From Streptomyces sp. TRM49041 (GTDB lineage: Bacteria; Actinomycetota; Actinomycetes; Streptomycetales; Streptomycetaceae): DNA of 63,901 nt. Below, in pieces: positions 21,865 through 30,148 of this stretch (position 1 is its first letter; every line of letters begins with the position of its first letter). A program made the position numbers and the translations under genes. A model generated the notes under the pieces. The model ran no database searches, was not told the origin of the DNA, and saw only the letters and a program-made list of their open reading frames with translations. The stretch lies in the NCBI RefSeq assembly GCF_008271805.1, contig NZ_VSRY01000156.1, positions 10,642 to 74,542 on the forward strand, in the 5' to 3' direction.

Positions 21865-23801
21865 TCCCGTTCCTCCTGTACTGGCTGCGCGGGCTGTACT
21901 ACGGCGAGCAGGGCGCCGACCTGGACCTGGTGGCCCGGCGCGGCGTGGAGCGCGGTGAGGGTGCCGGAGGCGGGGGCGGTGACGCGGTGCTCCATCTTCA
22001 TGGCCTCCAGCCACAGCAGGGGCTGCCCCGCCTCCACGGGGGCGCCTTCCGCGAGGCCGTCCGCGACCCGGACGACAGTGCCGGGCATCGGGGCGAGGAG
22101 GGAGCCGGGCGCGGTGCGGTCGGCCGGGTCGGGGAAGCGCGGGCGGGGGGTGAGGCGGTACGCCGCCGTGGGCGTTTCGACATGGACGGTGTCCGTGCCG
22201 GGGTGGGTGGTGACCCGGTACGGGCGTACGACTCCGGCCACGTCGAGGCGCACCTCGCCGGGGGCCGCCGACACGACCCGGACGTCCGGGTGGTCGGGGA
22301 GGGTGTGGCCGGCGCGGGTGCGGTGGTAGCGGACCTCGTGGTCGCCGTACGTCCTGGTCTGCGGCTGGGACGGGACGTTGCGCCATGCGCCCGGGCCTAT
22401 GGGGGTCCCCCCTGCGCGGGCGCTGCCGAGCGCTCGGGGGAGGGCCGCCGCGTCGGCCAGGGCTGCGGCCACGGCCGCGTACTCCTCGCCGGGGGGTGGT
22501 GCGGTGAGCGCGGGGAGGTGGCGGTCGTAGAAGGCGGTGTCGGCCCCTCCCCCGGCGAACTCGGGGTGCCTGAGGGAGCGGACGAGCAGGTCGCGGTTGG
22601 TGACCGGGCCGTGGACGCGGGCGCGTTCGAGGGCGTGGGCCAGCTTGCGTACGGCCTCGGCGCGGGTCGGGGCGTGGGCGATCACCTTCGCGATGAGGGC
22701 GTCGTAGTGGACGCCGATCTCGTCGCCCGCCGCATAGCCGGTGTCGAGTCGTACGTCGCCGTCCACCGCGAGGGCGTGCAGCGTGCCCGTCTGGGGGGTG
22801 AAGCCCCGCGCCGGGTCCTCCGCGTAGAGGCGCGCCTCCACGGCGTGGCCGTGCGGGGCGGGCGGTTCGGGCGGGAGGGCGGCGCCCTCGGCGGTACGGA
22901 GCTGGAGGGCGACCAGGTCGACGCCGTACACGGCCTCGGTGACCGGGTGCTCGACCTGGAGGCGGGTGTTCATCTCCAGGAAGTGCGGGGTGCCGTCCTC
23001 GGCGACCAGGAACTCGACCGTGCCGGCGCCCGTGTAGCCGATGGCCCGGGCGGCGCGTACGGCCGTGTCGTGGAGGTGGGCGGTGAGGCCGGCGGGCAGG
23101 CCCGGGGCGGGGGCCTCCTCGACGACCTTCTGGTGGCGGCGCTGGAGGGAGCAGTCCCGGGTGCCGAGCGGCCACACGGTGCCGTGCGTGTCGGCGAGGA
23201 TCTGCACCTCGACATGGCGTCCGCGCGCGATGTACGGCTCGGCGAACACCTCGTCGTCGCCGAACGCCGACAGCGCCTCCGCGCGCGCGGCGGCCAGCTC
23301 CTCCTTGAGGGTGGCCATGTCCCGTACGACGCGCATGCCCCGCCCGCCGCCGCCGGCCGCCGCTTTGACGAGGACGGGCAGGTCGGCGTCCGTGAGGGCG
23401 TCCGGGTCCAGCGGGGCGACGCCCATGAGCTGTTTGGCGCGGGTCTTGGACGCCATGGCCTCGATCGCCTCCGGGGGCGGCCCGACCCACGTCAGCCCGG
23501 CGTCCGTCACCGCGCGCGCGAAGCGGGCGTTCTCGGACAGGAACCCGTAGCCGGGGTGGACGGCGTCGGCGCCCGCCGCGAGGGCGGCCCGCACGATCAG
23601 GTCCCCGCGCAGGTACGTGTCGGCGGGGGCCGCGCCCGGCAGCCGTACCGCCGCGTCGGCCTGCCGTACGTGCAGGGCGTCGGCGTCCGGGTCGGAGTGG
23701 ACGGCGACGGTCGCGATGCCGAGGTCGCGGCAGGTGCGGAGGACTCGGCAGGCGATCTCGCCGCGGTTGGCGACGAGGAGGGTGTCGATCAACGGACGCA
23801 T
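21861..23801 (-). CDS. Acyl-CoA carboxylase alpha subunit: biotin carboxylase plus BCCP
   Basis: About 646 residues. The biotin carboxylase domain has LLVANRGEIACRVLRTC, AVHPGYGFLSEN, AAAGGGGRGMRVV (ATP grasp), CSLQRRHQKVVEEAP and EMNTRLQVEHPVTE. The C-terminal biotinyl domain has the carboxyl-carrier site EAMKMEHRVT with the Lys to be biotinylated. The hinge before the ATP-grasp glycine loop (SKTRAKQLMGVAPLDPDAL) looks several residues shorter than usual. The preferred start is ATG 23801 (MRPLIDTLL); three more in-frame ATGs lie 9, 18 and 27 bases upstream in a small repeat. Pairs with the carboxyltransferase encoded at 23836-25434, which lies 34 bp upstream on the same strand. Confidence 0.93.
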   Translation of the reverse strand: MRPLIDTLLVANRGEIACRVLRTCRDLGIATVAVHSDPDADALHVRQADAAVRLPGAAPADTYLRGDLIVRAALAAGADAVHPGYGFLSENARFARAVTDAGLTWVGPPPEAIEAMASKTRAKQLMGVAPLDPDALTDADLPVLVKAAAGGGGRGMRVVRDMATLKEELAAARAEALSAFGDDEVFAEPYIARGRHVEVQILADTHGTVWPLGTRDCSLQRRHQKVVEEAPAPGLPAGLTAHLHDTAVRAARAIGYTGAGTVEFLVAEDGTPHFLEMNTRLQVEHPVTEAVYGVDLVALQLRTAEGAALPPEPPAPHGHAVEARLYAEDPARGFTPQTGTLHALAVDGDVRLDTGYAAGDEIGVHYDALIAKVIAHAPTRAEAVRKLAHALERARVHGPVTNRDLLVRSLRHPEFAGGGADTAFYDRHLPALTAPPPGEEYAAVAAALADAAALPRALGSARAGGTPIGPGAWRNVPSQPQTRTYGDHEVRYHRTRAGHTLPDHPDVRVVSAAPGEVRLDVAGVVRPYRVTTHPGTDTVHVETPTAAYRLTPRPRFPDPADRTAPGSLLAPMPGTVVRVADGLAEGAPVEAGQPLLWLEAMKMEHRVTAPASGTLTALHAAPGHQVQVGALLAVVQPAQPVQEERE

Positions 23802-23835
23802 CGGCGGCATGGGTGGCATCGGGGGCATCGGGGCC
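23796..23835 (-). repeat. Short repeat carrying four in-frame ATG codons
   Basis: Between the carboxyltransferase stop and the body of the biotin carboxylase gene, a 9-bp unit (ATGCCSCCS-like on the minus strand) repeats so that ATG occurs at 23828, 23819, 23810 and 23801, all in frame (MPPMPPMPPMRP). Which one is used is unclear. Confidence 0.7.
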
Positions 23836-25434
23836 TCACATCCTGAACACGCCGAAGCCGCCGCGCGCGCCTTCGACCGGTGCGGTGTGGATCGCCGACA
23901 GGCACAGCCCGAGGACGGTACGGGTGTCGCGCGGGTCGATGACCCCGTCGTCGTACAGCCGCCCGGACAGGAACATCGGCAGGGACTCGGACTCGATCTG
24001 CTGCTCGACGAGCGCGCGCAGGGCGGCGTCGCCCTCCTCGTCGTACGGCTGCCCCTTCGCCTCCGCCGACGCGCGGGCGACGATGGAGAGCACGCCGGCG
24101 AGCTGTTGCGGGCCCATGACGGCCGACTTGGCGCCGGGCCAGGCGAAGAGGAAGCGCGGGTCGTACGCGCGGCCGCACATGCCGTAGTGGCCGGCGCCGT
24201 ACGAGGCGCCCATGAGGACGGAGAGATGCGGGACGCGGCTGTTGGAGACGGCGTTGATCATCATGGCGCCGTGCTTGATGATGCCGCCCTGCTCGTACTC
24301 CTTGCCGACCATGTAGCCGGTGGTGTTGTGGAGGAAGAGAAGGGGGATGTCACGCTGGTTGGCGAGCTGGATGAACTGGGCGGCCTTCTGGGACTCCTCG
24401 CTGAACAGCACGCCCTGGGCGTTGGCGAGGATGCCGAGCGGATAGCCGTGGAGAGTGGCCCAGCCGGTGGTGAGGCTGGTCCCGTAGAGGGGCTTGAACG
24501 CGTCGAAGTCGGAGGCGTCGACGATCCGGGCGATGACCTCGCGCGGGTCGAAGGGGGTTCTCAGGTCGCCGGGGACGATGCCGAGGAGCTCGTCCTCGTC
24601 GTACTTCGGGGGTTCGTACGGGCCCGGATCGGCGTGCGCCTTGCGGTGGTTGAGGCGGGCGACGATGCGGCGGGCCTGGCGCAGCGCGTCGGGCTCGTCG
24701 AGGGCGTAGTGGTCGGCGAGGCCGGAGATGCGGGCGTGCATGTCGGCGCCGCCGAGTGACTCGTCGTCGCTCTCCTCGCCGGTGGCCATCTTGACCAGGG
24801 GCGGCCCGCCGAGGAACACCTTCGACCGTTCCTTGATGACGACGGTGTGGTCCGACATGCCGGGGATGTACGCGCCTCCTGCGGTGGAGTTGCCGAACAC
24901 GACGGCGACGGTGGGGATTCCGGCGGCCGAGAGCCGGGTGAGGTCGCGGAAGAGGGCGCCGCCCGGGATGAAGATCTCCTTCTGGGACGGCAGATCGGCA
25001 CCGCCGGACTCGACGAGGGAGACGACGGGCAGGCGGTTGGCGTACGCGATCTCGTTGGCGCGCAGGGCCTTCCTGAGGGTCCAGAGGTTGGACGCGCCGC
25101 CGCGTACGGTCGGGTCGTTGGCGGTGATCAGGCACTCGACGCCCTCGACGGTGCCGATGCCGGTGACGAGGGAGGCGCCGGTGGTGTAGTCGCTGCCCCA
25201 GGCGGCGAGCGGGGACAGTTCGAGGAACGGGGTGTCGGGGTCCAGGAGCAGCTCGACGCGTTCGCGGGCCAGGAGCTTGCCGCGGGCGTGGTGGCGGGCG
25301 GTGTACTTGGGGCCGCCGCCTGCGAGGGCCACGGCGTGTTCGGCGTTCAGCTCGTCGAGTCTGGCGAGCATGGCGGAACGGTGGGCCTTGTAGTCCGGCC
25401 CGGCCGTGTCCAGGGCGGAGGCGAGGACGGTCAC
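23836..25434 (-). CDS. Acyl-CoA carboxylase beta subunit (carboxyltransferase)
   Basis: 532 residues of the biotin-dependent carboxyltransferase family, close in length and order to methylcrotonyl-CoA/geranyl-CoA carboxylase beta chains. Segments seen include HHARGKLLARERVELLLDP, CLITANDPTVRGG, SLVESGGADLPSQKEIFIPG, FGNSTAGGAYIPGMSD, FLGGPPLVKMATGEESDDES, FLHNTTGYMVGKEYEQGGI and GASYGAGHYGMCGRAYDP. The MCC-like TGYMVGKEYE region favours a branched enoyl-CoA substrate over acetyl- or propionyl-CoA. GTG 25434 overlaps the stop of the AtuA gene as GTGA. Confidence 0.93.
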   Translation of the reverse strand: MTVLASALDTAGPDYKAHRSAMLARLDELNAEHAVALAGGGPKYTARHHARGKLLARERVELLLDPDTPFLELSPLAAWGSDYTTGASLVTGIGTVEGVECLITANDPTVRGGASNLWTLRKALRANEIAYANRLPVVSLVESGGADLPSQKEIFIPGGALFRDLTRLSAAGIPTVAVVFGNSTAGGAYIPGMSDHTVVIKERSKVFLGGPPLVKMATGEESDDESLGGADMHARISGLADHYALDEPDALRQARRIVARLNHRKAHADPGPYEPPKYDEDELLGIVPGDLRTPFDPREVIARIVDASDFDAFKPLYGTSLTTGWATLHGYPLGILANAQGVLFSEESQKAAQFIQLANQRDIPLLFLHNTTGYMVGKEYEQGGIIKHGAMMINAVSNSRVPHLSVLMGASYGAGHYGMCGRAYDPRFLFAWPGAKSAVMGPQQLAGVLSIVARASAEAKGQPYDEEGDAALRALVEQQIESESLPMFLSGRLYDDGVIDPRDTRTVLGLCLSAIHTAPVEGARGGFGVFRM

Positions 25435-27107
25435 AGGAGGACCTCCGGGATGTCGAGGTGGCGGGAGCGCAGCCATTCGCCGAGCGCCTTGGCCTGCGGG
25501 TCGAACCGGGCCTGCGCGGCGACGCCTTCGCCGAGGAGGCCGGTGACGGTGAAGTTGAGGGCGCGGAGGTCGGGGAGGATGTGCCGTACGACGTCCAGGC
25601 TCTCCGCCTCCGGCAGCAGGTCGCGGAACCGCTGGACGGTGAGCGTATGGGCCAGCCACCGCCAGGCGTCGTCCGTCTCGGCCCACACCCCGACGTTGGC
25701 GTCCCCGCCCTTGTCGCCGCTGCGCGCCCCGGCGACGAGGCCGAGCGGCGCGCGGCGGGCGGGGCCGGGCGGCAGGGGCGGCGGGAGCTGCGGGTCGGGG
25801 ACGGGTCGGAGGGCGCGGGTGGTCGCCGGGTGCGGGATGACGAGGCGGCGCCCGTCGTGGAGGACGGCGGTGTGGGTGACGTCGGCCGGGTCGACGTACA
25901 GGGCCTCGAAGACCCCGTAGGGGGCGCCCTTGCCGGGTGGGGCGGTGACGTGGAAGCCGGGGTAGCTGCCGAGGGCCAGCTCGACGGCGGCACCGGTGAC
26001 GGCCCGGCCCACCGCGTCGGGGTCGGGGTCGCGGACGACGAGGCGGAGCAGGGCGCTGGCCGTCTCCTCGGTGTCGGCGTCGGGGTGGTCGGTGCGGGCC
26101 AGCTCCCAGCGGACGTGGGCGGGGCGGGGGTCCAGGGCGTCGTCGATCTGTGCTCGCACGAGCCGGGCCTTGGCCTCGATGTCGAGGCCGGTGAGGACGA
26201 AGACGACCTCGTTGCGCCAGCCGCCGAGCCGGGTGAGACCCGCCTTGAGGGCGGGCGGGGGCGCCTCCCCTCGTACGCCCGTGATCCGTACGCGGTCCGG
26301 GCCGTCCTGGGCGAGGCGTACGGAGTCGAGGCGGGCGGTCGCGTCGGGCCCGGGGTAGCGGGCGCCGGAGGTCTCGTAGAGCAGCTGGGCGGTGACGGTG
26401 CCGGTGTCGACCGCGCCGCCGGTGCCGGGGTGTTTGGTGATGACGGACGACCCGTCGGCGTGGATCTCGGCGAGCGGGAAGCCGGGCCGGCGTACGTCGT
26501 ACCGCTGGAAGAACGGATGGTTGCCCCCGGTGGCCTGGGTGCCGCACTCCAGGACGTGCCCGGCGACGACGGCACCGGCGAGTCGGTCGTACGCGTCCGG
26601 GGCCCAGCCGAAGTGGGCGGCGGCCGGGCCGCTGACCAGCGCCGCGTCGGTGACCCGCCCGGTGACGACGACATCGGCGCCCGCGTCGAGGCAGGCGGCG
26701 ATACCGGCGCCGCCGAGGTAGGCGTTGCAGGTGAGGGCGCCGGGAGGCAGGGCTGTCCGGTCGCCCTCGACGTGGGCGACGCGAACGGGGACACCGAGCC
26801 GGCCGGCGAGGCCGCGGAGGGCGTCGGCGAGGGCGGCGGGATTGAGGCCGCCGGCGTTGGTGACGATGCGGACACCGCGTTCGTGGGCGAGGCCGAGGCC
26901 CTCCTCCATCTGCCGGAGGAAGGTGTGGGCGTATCCGAGGGAGGGGTCTTCGAGGCGCCGGCGGCCGAGGATGAGGAGAGTGAGCTCGGCGAGGTAGTCC
27001 CCGGTGAGGACATCGAGTTCGCCGCCGGTGAGCATCTCGCGTACGGCGTCGAAGCGGTCGCCGTAGAACCCGGAGGCGTTGCCGACACGGAGAACGTCGC
27101 CGGTCAT
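25431..27107 (-). CDS. AtuA-family protein (acyclic terpene utilisation)
   Basis: 558 residues of the AtuA/DUF1446 family: RVGNASGFYGDRFDAVREML at the start, then GDYLAELTLLILGR, RIVTNAGGLNP, LGGAGIAACLDAGADVVVTGRVTD, and the C-terminal ferredoxin-like AtuA domain beginning ARSGDKGGDANVGVWA. AtuA is needed in Pseudomonas for citronellol/geraniol breakdown but its reaction is not established. Next to an MCC-like carboxylase it points to degradation of a branched or terpenoid CoA ester. Coupled on both sides: its ATG overlaps the stop of the upstream gene (27104-27107) and its stop overlaps the carboxyltransferase start. Confidence 0.9.
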   Translation of the reverse strand: MTGDVLRVGNASGFYGDRFDAVREMLTGGELDVLTGDYLAELTLLILGRRRLEDPSLGYAHTFLRQMEEGLGLAHERGVRIVTNAGGLNPAALADALRGLAGRLGVPVRVAHVEGDRTALPPGALTCNAYLGGAGIAACLDAGADVVVTGRVTDAALVSGPAAAHFGWAPDAYDRLAGAVVAGHVLECGTQATGGNHPFFQRYDVRRPGFPLAEIHADGSSVITKHPGTGGAVDTGTVTAQLLYETSGARYPGPDATARLDSVRLAQDGPDRVRITGVRGEAPPPALKAGLTRLGGWRNEVVFVLTGLDIEAKARLVRAQIDDALDPRPAHVRWELARTDHPDADTEETASALLRLVVRDPDPDAVGRAVTGAAVELALGSYPGFHVTAPPGKGAPYGVFEALYVDPADVTHTAVLHDGRRLVIPHPATTRALRPVPDPQLPPPLPPGPARRAPLGLVAGARSGDKGGDANVGVWAETDDAWRWLAHTLTVQRFRDLLPEAESLDVVRHILPDLRALNFTVTGLLGEGVAAQARFDPQAKALGEWLRSRHLDIPEVLL

Positions 27108-28054
27108 GCGCCCTCCTTGGGCACTGCCCCTTTGGGCACGGCCCCATTGGGCACGGCCCCATTGGGCACGGCCCCCTTGGACGTGGCCCCCTTGGACGTG
27201 GCCCCCTTGGACGTGGCCCCCTTGGGCAGGCGCCCGGTCCCCGGCGGCCCGGCGAAGGCCTGGGCGATGTCGAGCCACCGGTCGGCGTCCGGGCCGGTGG
27301 CGTGGAGGGCGAGGTCGGCGCGGTGGGCGCGCCGGGTGACGAGGAGGCAGAAGTCGAGGGCGGGCCCGGTGACGCGCTCGGGGGCGTCCTCCGGCCCGTA
27401 GACCCAGGGGGTGGTGCCGTCGGGCGCGACGAGCTCGACGCGGAAGGGCACGGAGGGCGGCCGGCTGCCCCGCACGACATAGGCGTAGTCGCGGGCGCGG
27501 ACACCGATGCGGGCGACGTGACGCAGCCGGGCGGTGGGCGCGCGTACGACACCGAGCGCGTCGGCGATGTCCTGCCCGTGCGCCCAGGTCTCCATGAGCC
27601 GGGCGGTCGCCATGGAAGCGACGCTCATGGGTGGCCCGTACCAGGGGAGACGGCTCCCGGGCGGCGCGCCGCGCAGCACCCCTTGGAGCCGCTCCCGCCC
27701 GCCCCGCCACCGTGCGAGCAGCACCCCCGGCGGCCCGGCGGCCCCCGCCTCGGCCCCCTCGTCGACGAACGTACCGGGTGAGGCGACCGCCTCGGCCACA
27801 TGCGCGGCGAAGGCGTCCGGGTCGGTGGCGGCGAGCACCGCGACCTCGTCGGTCCACGCCAGATGCGCGACCTGGTGGGCGACGGTCCAGCGGGGCGCGG
27901 GCGTGGGCACGGCCCACTGCCCGGGGCTCAGCCCGGCGACGAGCCGGTCGAGCTCGTCGCTCTCGTCCCGCAGATCGTCGAGGACGGCGAGTACGGCGGG
28001 GTCGGCGCGGTCGGCGGCGCGGTCGGACACGGGGTCGGACACGGGGTCGGACAC
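27104..28054 (-). CDS. TIGR03084-type protein with mycothiol-dependent isomerase (DinB-like) domain
   Basis: About 316 residues. The core (residues about 15-270) is a DinB/MDMPI_N-like helical bundle with AVLAVLDDLRDESDELDRLV, RWTVAHQVAHLAWTDEVAVL and LMETWAHGQDIADALG, whose His residues can bind a divalent metal. A beta-type C-terminal domain follows (FRVELVAPDGTTPWVYGP...). GTG 28054 has GGAGGGAG six bases upstream; the longer frame from 28168 lacks a site. The last 40 residues are a pentapeptide-like repeat (KGATS, NGAVP, KGAVP). It is the first gene of the operon. Its role there is unknown; family members often lie beside AtuA genes. Confidence 0.82.
   Translation of the reverse strand: MSDPVSDPVSDRAADRADPAVLAVLDDLRDESDELDRLVAGLSPGQWAVPTPAPRWTVAHQVAHLAWTDEVAVLAATDPDAFAAHVAEAVASPGTFVDEGAEAGAAGPPGVLLARWRGGRERLQGVLRGAPPGSRLPWYGPPMSVASMATARLMETWAHGQDIADALGVVRAPTARLRHVARIGVRARDYAYVVRGSRPPSVPFRVELVAPDGTTPWVYGPEDAPERVTGPALDFCLLVTRRAHRADLALHATGPDADRWLDIAQAFAGPPGTGRLPKGATSKGATSKGATSKGAVPNGAVPNGAVPKGAVPKEGA
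27122..27231. repeat. 15-bp coding minisatellite at the end of the TIGR03084-type gene
   Basis: Seven or so direct 15-bp units encode the C-terminal tail of the gene on the minus strand: three KGATS/SKGAT-type copies and four (N/K)GAVP-type copies. The unit is in frame, so unit gain or loss would change only tail length. Confidence 0.85.
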
Positions 28055-28114
28055 GGGGCGCTCCCTCCGGGGCACGGCGGTGTGCCCCGGGAGCATGGCA
28101 TCGCCCAAGGAAAC

Positions 28115-28135
28115 AATCAAGCACGCTTGCTTATT
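28115..28135. promoter_or_regulatory. TetR-type operator in front of the acyl-CoA carboxylase operon
   Basis: CAAGCACGCTTG (28118-28129) has perfect CAAGC/GCTTG arms around a 2-bp centre, extended by AT-rich flanks. It is about 64 bp upstream of the operon's first start codon, in an AT-richer promoter patch. The spacing and symmetry fit a TetR-family operator; the cognate protein is probably encoded by the last gene of the operon. Confidence 0.6.
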
Positions 28136-28187
28136 TTGTGCGTCCGGCCGTCCTCCGGCTCCGCACATGATCGAGACCGGCCAGGTC

Positions 28188-29135
28188 CTAGTCGGAGGGT
28201 GCGCGCGACGCGGCGCGGGCCGCCTGGGACCGGACCGCGCCCATGCTGGCGCCGATGACCAGGGCGATGGCGAGCGCGTCCGTCACGGAGAGGGCCTGGT
28301 GGAGGACCAGGAAGCCGGCCAGGGCGGCGATGGCCGGTTCCAGGCTCATCAGGACCGCGAAGGTGGGGGCCGGGAGGCGGCGCAGGGCGATGAGTTCCAG
28401 GGTGTACGGGAGGACGGAGGAGAGAAGGGCCACGGCCAGGCCCAGGGCCAGGGTCGACGGGACGGTCAGTTTCGCGCCCGCCTCGACTATGCCCAGGGGA
28501 AGACTCACCACGGCGCCGAACGCCATGGCCAGGGCGAGGCCGTCCGCCTGCGGGAAGCGGCGTCCCGTGCGGGCGCTGAAGACGATGTACGCCGCCCACA
28601 TCGCGCCCGCCGCGAGCGCGAAGCCCGCGCCGACCGGGTCCAGGCGGTCGAAACCGCCGCCGCTCAGCAGGACGACGCCGCCCAGGGCCAGGCCCGCCCA
28701 CACCAGGCTCACCAGGCGGCGGGAGGCCACCACCGAGAGGACCAGGGGGCCCAGCACCTCCAGGGTCACGGCCGCGCCCAGCGGGATGCGGTCGATGGCC
28801 TGGTAGATGCAGATGTTCATGGCCGCCATCGCGGTGCCGAAGGCGACGACCGTGCCCCAGTCGGACCTGCCGTAGCCACGCAGCCTCGGGCGGCAGACCA
28901 GCAGGAGTACCACGGCCGCCAGGGCAAGGCGGAGGGTGACCACGCCGAGCGCACCCGCGCGCGGGATCAGCAGCACCGCCACCGCCGCCCCGAACTGCAC
29001 CGACAGCGCCCCGGCCACCACCAGCGCCACCGGCCCGGCGGAGGCCGGACCACGGCGCGTCACACCCCGCGGGTGGGCGGCGGCCGCCTCGGGCAGGGCG
29101 ACCGCCGAGGCGTCCGCGGCGCGGGCGTCGTTCAC
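28188..29135 (-). CDS. EamA/RhtA-like drug-metabolite transporter
   Basis: About 315 residues with ten predicted membrane segments in two EamA repeats, for example ALVVAGALSVQFGAAVAVLL, VVTLRLALAAVVLLLVCRP, LGAAVTLEVLGPLVLSVVAS and VLPYTLELIALRRLPAPTFA. The VLPYTLELIALRR and SLEPAIAAL segments resemble RhtA, an exporter of threonine and homoserine. Start: GTG 29135 has TGGGGGA five bases upstream; the ATG at 29171 has none. Not coupled to the operon downstream; the operator at 28118 separates them. Substrate uncertain. Confidence 0.85.
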   Translation of the reverse strand: MNDARAADASAVALPEAAAAHPRGVTRRGPASAGPVALVVAGALSVQFGAAVAVLLIPRAGALGVVTLRLALAAVVLLLVCRPRLRGYGRSDWGTVVAFGTAMAAMNICIYQAIDRIPLGAAVTLEVLGPLVLSVVASRRLVSLVWAGLALGGVVLLSGGGFDRLDPVGAGFALAAGAMWAAYIVFSARTGRRFPQADGLALAMAFGAVVSLPLGIVEAGAKLTVPSTLALGLAVALLSSVLPYTLELIALRRLPAPTFAVLMSLEPAIAALAGFLVLHQALSVTDALAIALVIGASMGAVRSQAARAASRAPSD

Positions 29136-29293
29136 AGGGGTCCCCCACGACTTCCTGTCAGGCGTATTCATTGGGCATATTCATCCATTCGGGCTGCTCG
29201 CCCAAGATACGGGACCGGATCAGCGCTCTCCGTACCAGAATCGTCGGCGACCCTGTCCACGATAAGAAGGAGTAGCCTGATGACCGCCACCGT

Positions 29294-29313
29294 TGGGTAC
29301 GGGTACGTACCCA
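29294..29313. promoter_or_regulatory. Palindromic operator at the toxin-antitoxin promoter
   Basis: TGGGTACGGGTACGTACCCA contains the inverted repeat TGGGTAC...GTACCCA and the perfect 12-bp palindrome GGGTACGTACCC (29301-29312). It lies 24 bp before the antitoxin ATG at 29337, the usual place for antitoxin autoregulation. Confidence 0.55.
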
Positions 29314-29336
29314 GACACGTGGGAAGGGACGACCCG

Positions 29337-29594
29337 ATGGCAGACGCCAACATCCGCATCCCGGCCGCGGCCCGCGACCGCCTCGCGGCCGTAGCAGCCG
29401 CCGAGGGGCTCTCCCTGCGCGCATATCTCTCGCGGCTCGCCGACACTCTGCTCACTCCCGAGGAGCGCGCCGCACAGGCGGAGGAAGCCCGCCGCATCCT
29501 GCACGAGTGGAGCGGATACGACCCGACCGAAGAGGAGAAGGCGCGCACCGTCGCCGAACTCAAGCGGCAGATGGCCGAGGCGGTCATCCGTTGA
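29337..29594 (+). CDS. Antitoxin of a PIN-type toxin-antitoxin pair
   Basis: 85 residues: a short N-terminal strand (MADANIRIPAAARDRL), a ribbon-helix-helix-like segment (AAVAAAEGLSLRAYLSRLAD) and an acidic helical tail that would wrap the toxin (EEARRILHEWSGYDPTEEEK). GGGAAGGGA precedes ATG 29337. An in-frame ATG at 29280 has a strong AAGGAG and would add 19 residues, placing the palindrome inside the gene; 29337 is preferred from family length. Its stop overlaps the toxin's TTG start, so the two are translationally coupled. Confidence 0.75.
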   Translation: MADANIRIPAAARDRLAAVAAAEGLSLRAYLSRLADTLLTPEERAAQAEEARRILHEWSGYDPTEEEKARTVAELKRQMAEAVIR

Positions 29595-29965
29595 ACGACA
29601 CCGTGCACGTCATCCTCGACGACACCGCGATGGTGGCGGCCGGCCGGGGCAACTTCAAGGCGTCCGTCCTGATCCACCATGCGCACACCGATCCCGACTG
29701 GTTCGTGTACGGGCCCACCTGCGCCCTGGTCGAGGCGGACCGCACGCGCCCCGGCACAGCGGAGCACATCGCGTCGCTGCCGGGCGTCGTCCTGATGAGC
29801 CTCGATCTACCCGCCGCCCTCGCCGTCGCCCAGCACGACACCTGGGCGGGCGCGCACGCGCACCACGCGGCCCAGCCGACCCCGGACCGGCCCAGCGGGG
29901 CGTTCGTCGCCACCACCGAACCCGACCGGTGGAAGGGTGTGCGCGTCATCGACCTCACTCCCTGA
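29591..29965 (+). CDS. PIN-domain-like toxin, active site partly degenerate
   Basis: 124 residues, start TTG at 29591 overlapping the antitoxin stop (TTGA). The PIN-like outline is visible: first strand with acidic residue (VILDDTAMVAAG), an internal Glu in CALVEADR, and a late strand FVATTEPDRW. Where VapC-type nucleases usually have an Asp at the start of the third motif (D-A-x-x-A), this protein has AGAHAHHAAQ, so metal binding may be altered or weak. Predicted partner and target RNA cleavage come from family knowledge only. No link to the downstream serC gene. Confidence 0.68.
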   Translation: MNDTVHVILDDTAMVAAGRGNFKASVLIHHAHTDPDWFVYGPTCALVEADRTRPGTAEHIASLPGVVLMSLDLPAALAVAQHDTWAGAHAHHAAQPTPDRPSGAFVATTEPDRWKGVRVIDLTP

Positions 29966-30148
29966 GCCTCGCCCCTGAGCACTGGCCGCCCCGGCCCAGC
30001 CGTCCAGCACCCCTGCCCGCACCTCCGCGCATACCGCGCGGCACGCTCCCCGCGGCGGGTCGGCCAAGCGGGGCGGCTGTCTCATTTCGACGTCTCACCG
30101 GACGGACACGGCCCTCGGGCGACGGCATGAGCGACTAGGCTCCGCCAC

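Noticed and set aside
23836..27552. One very long minus-strand frame across the AtuA and carboxyltransferase genes
   Set aside because: Only the part from 25434 to 23836 has protein character; the rest is shadow of the AtuA gene in another frame, whose own start and stop overlap cleanly.
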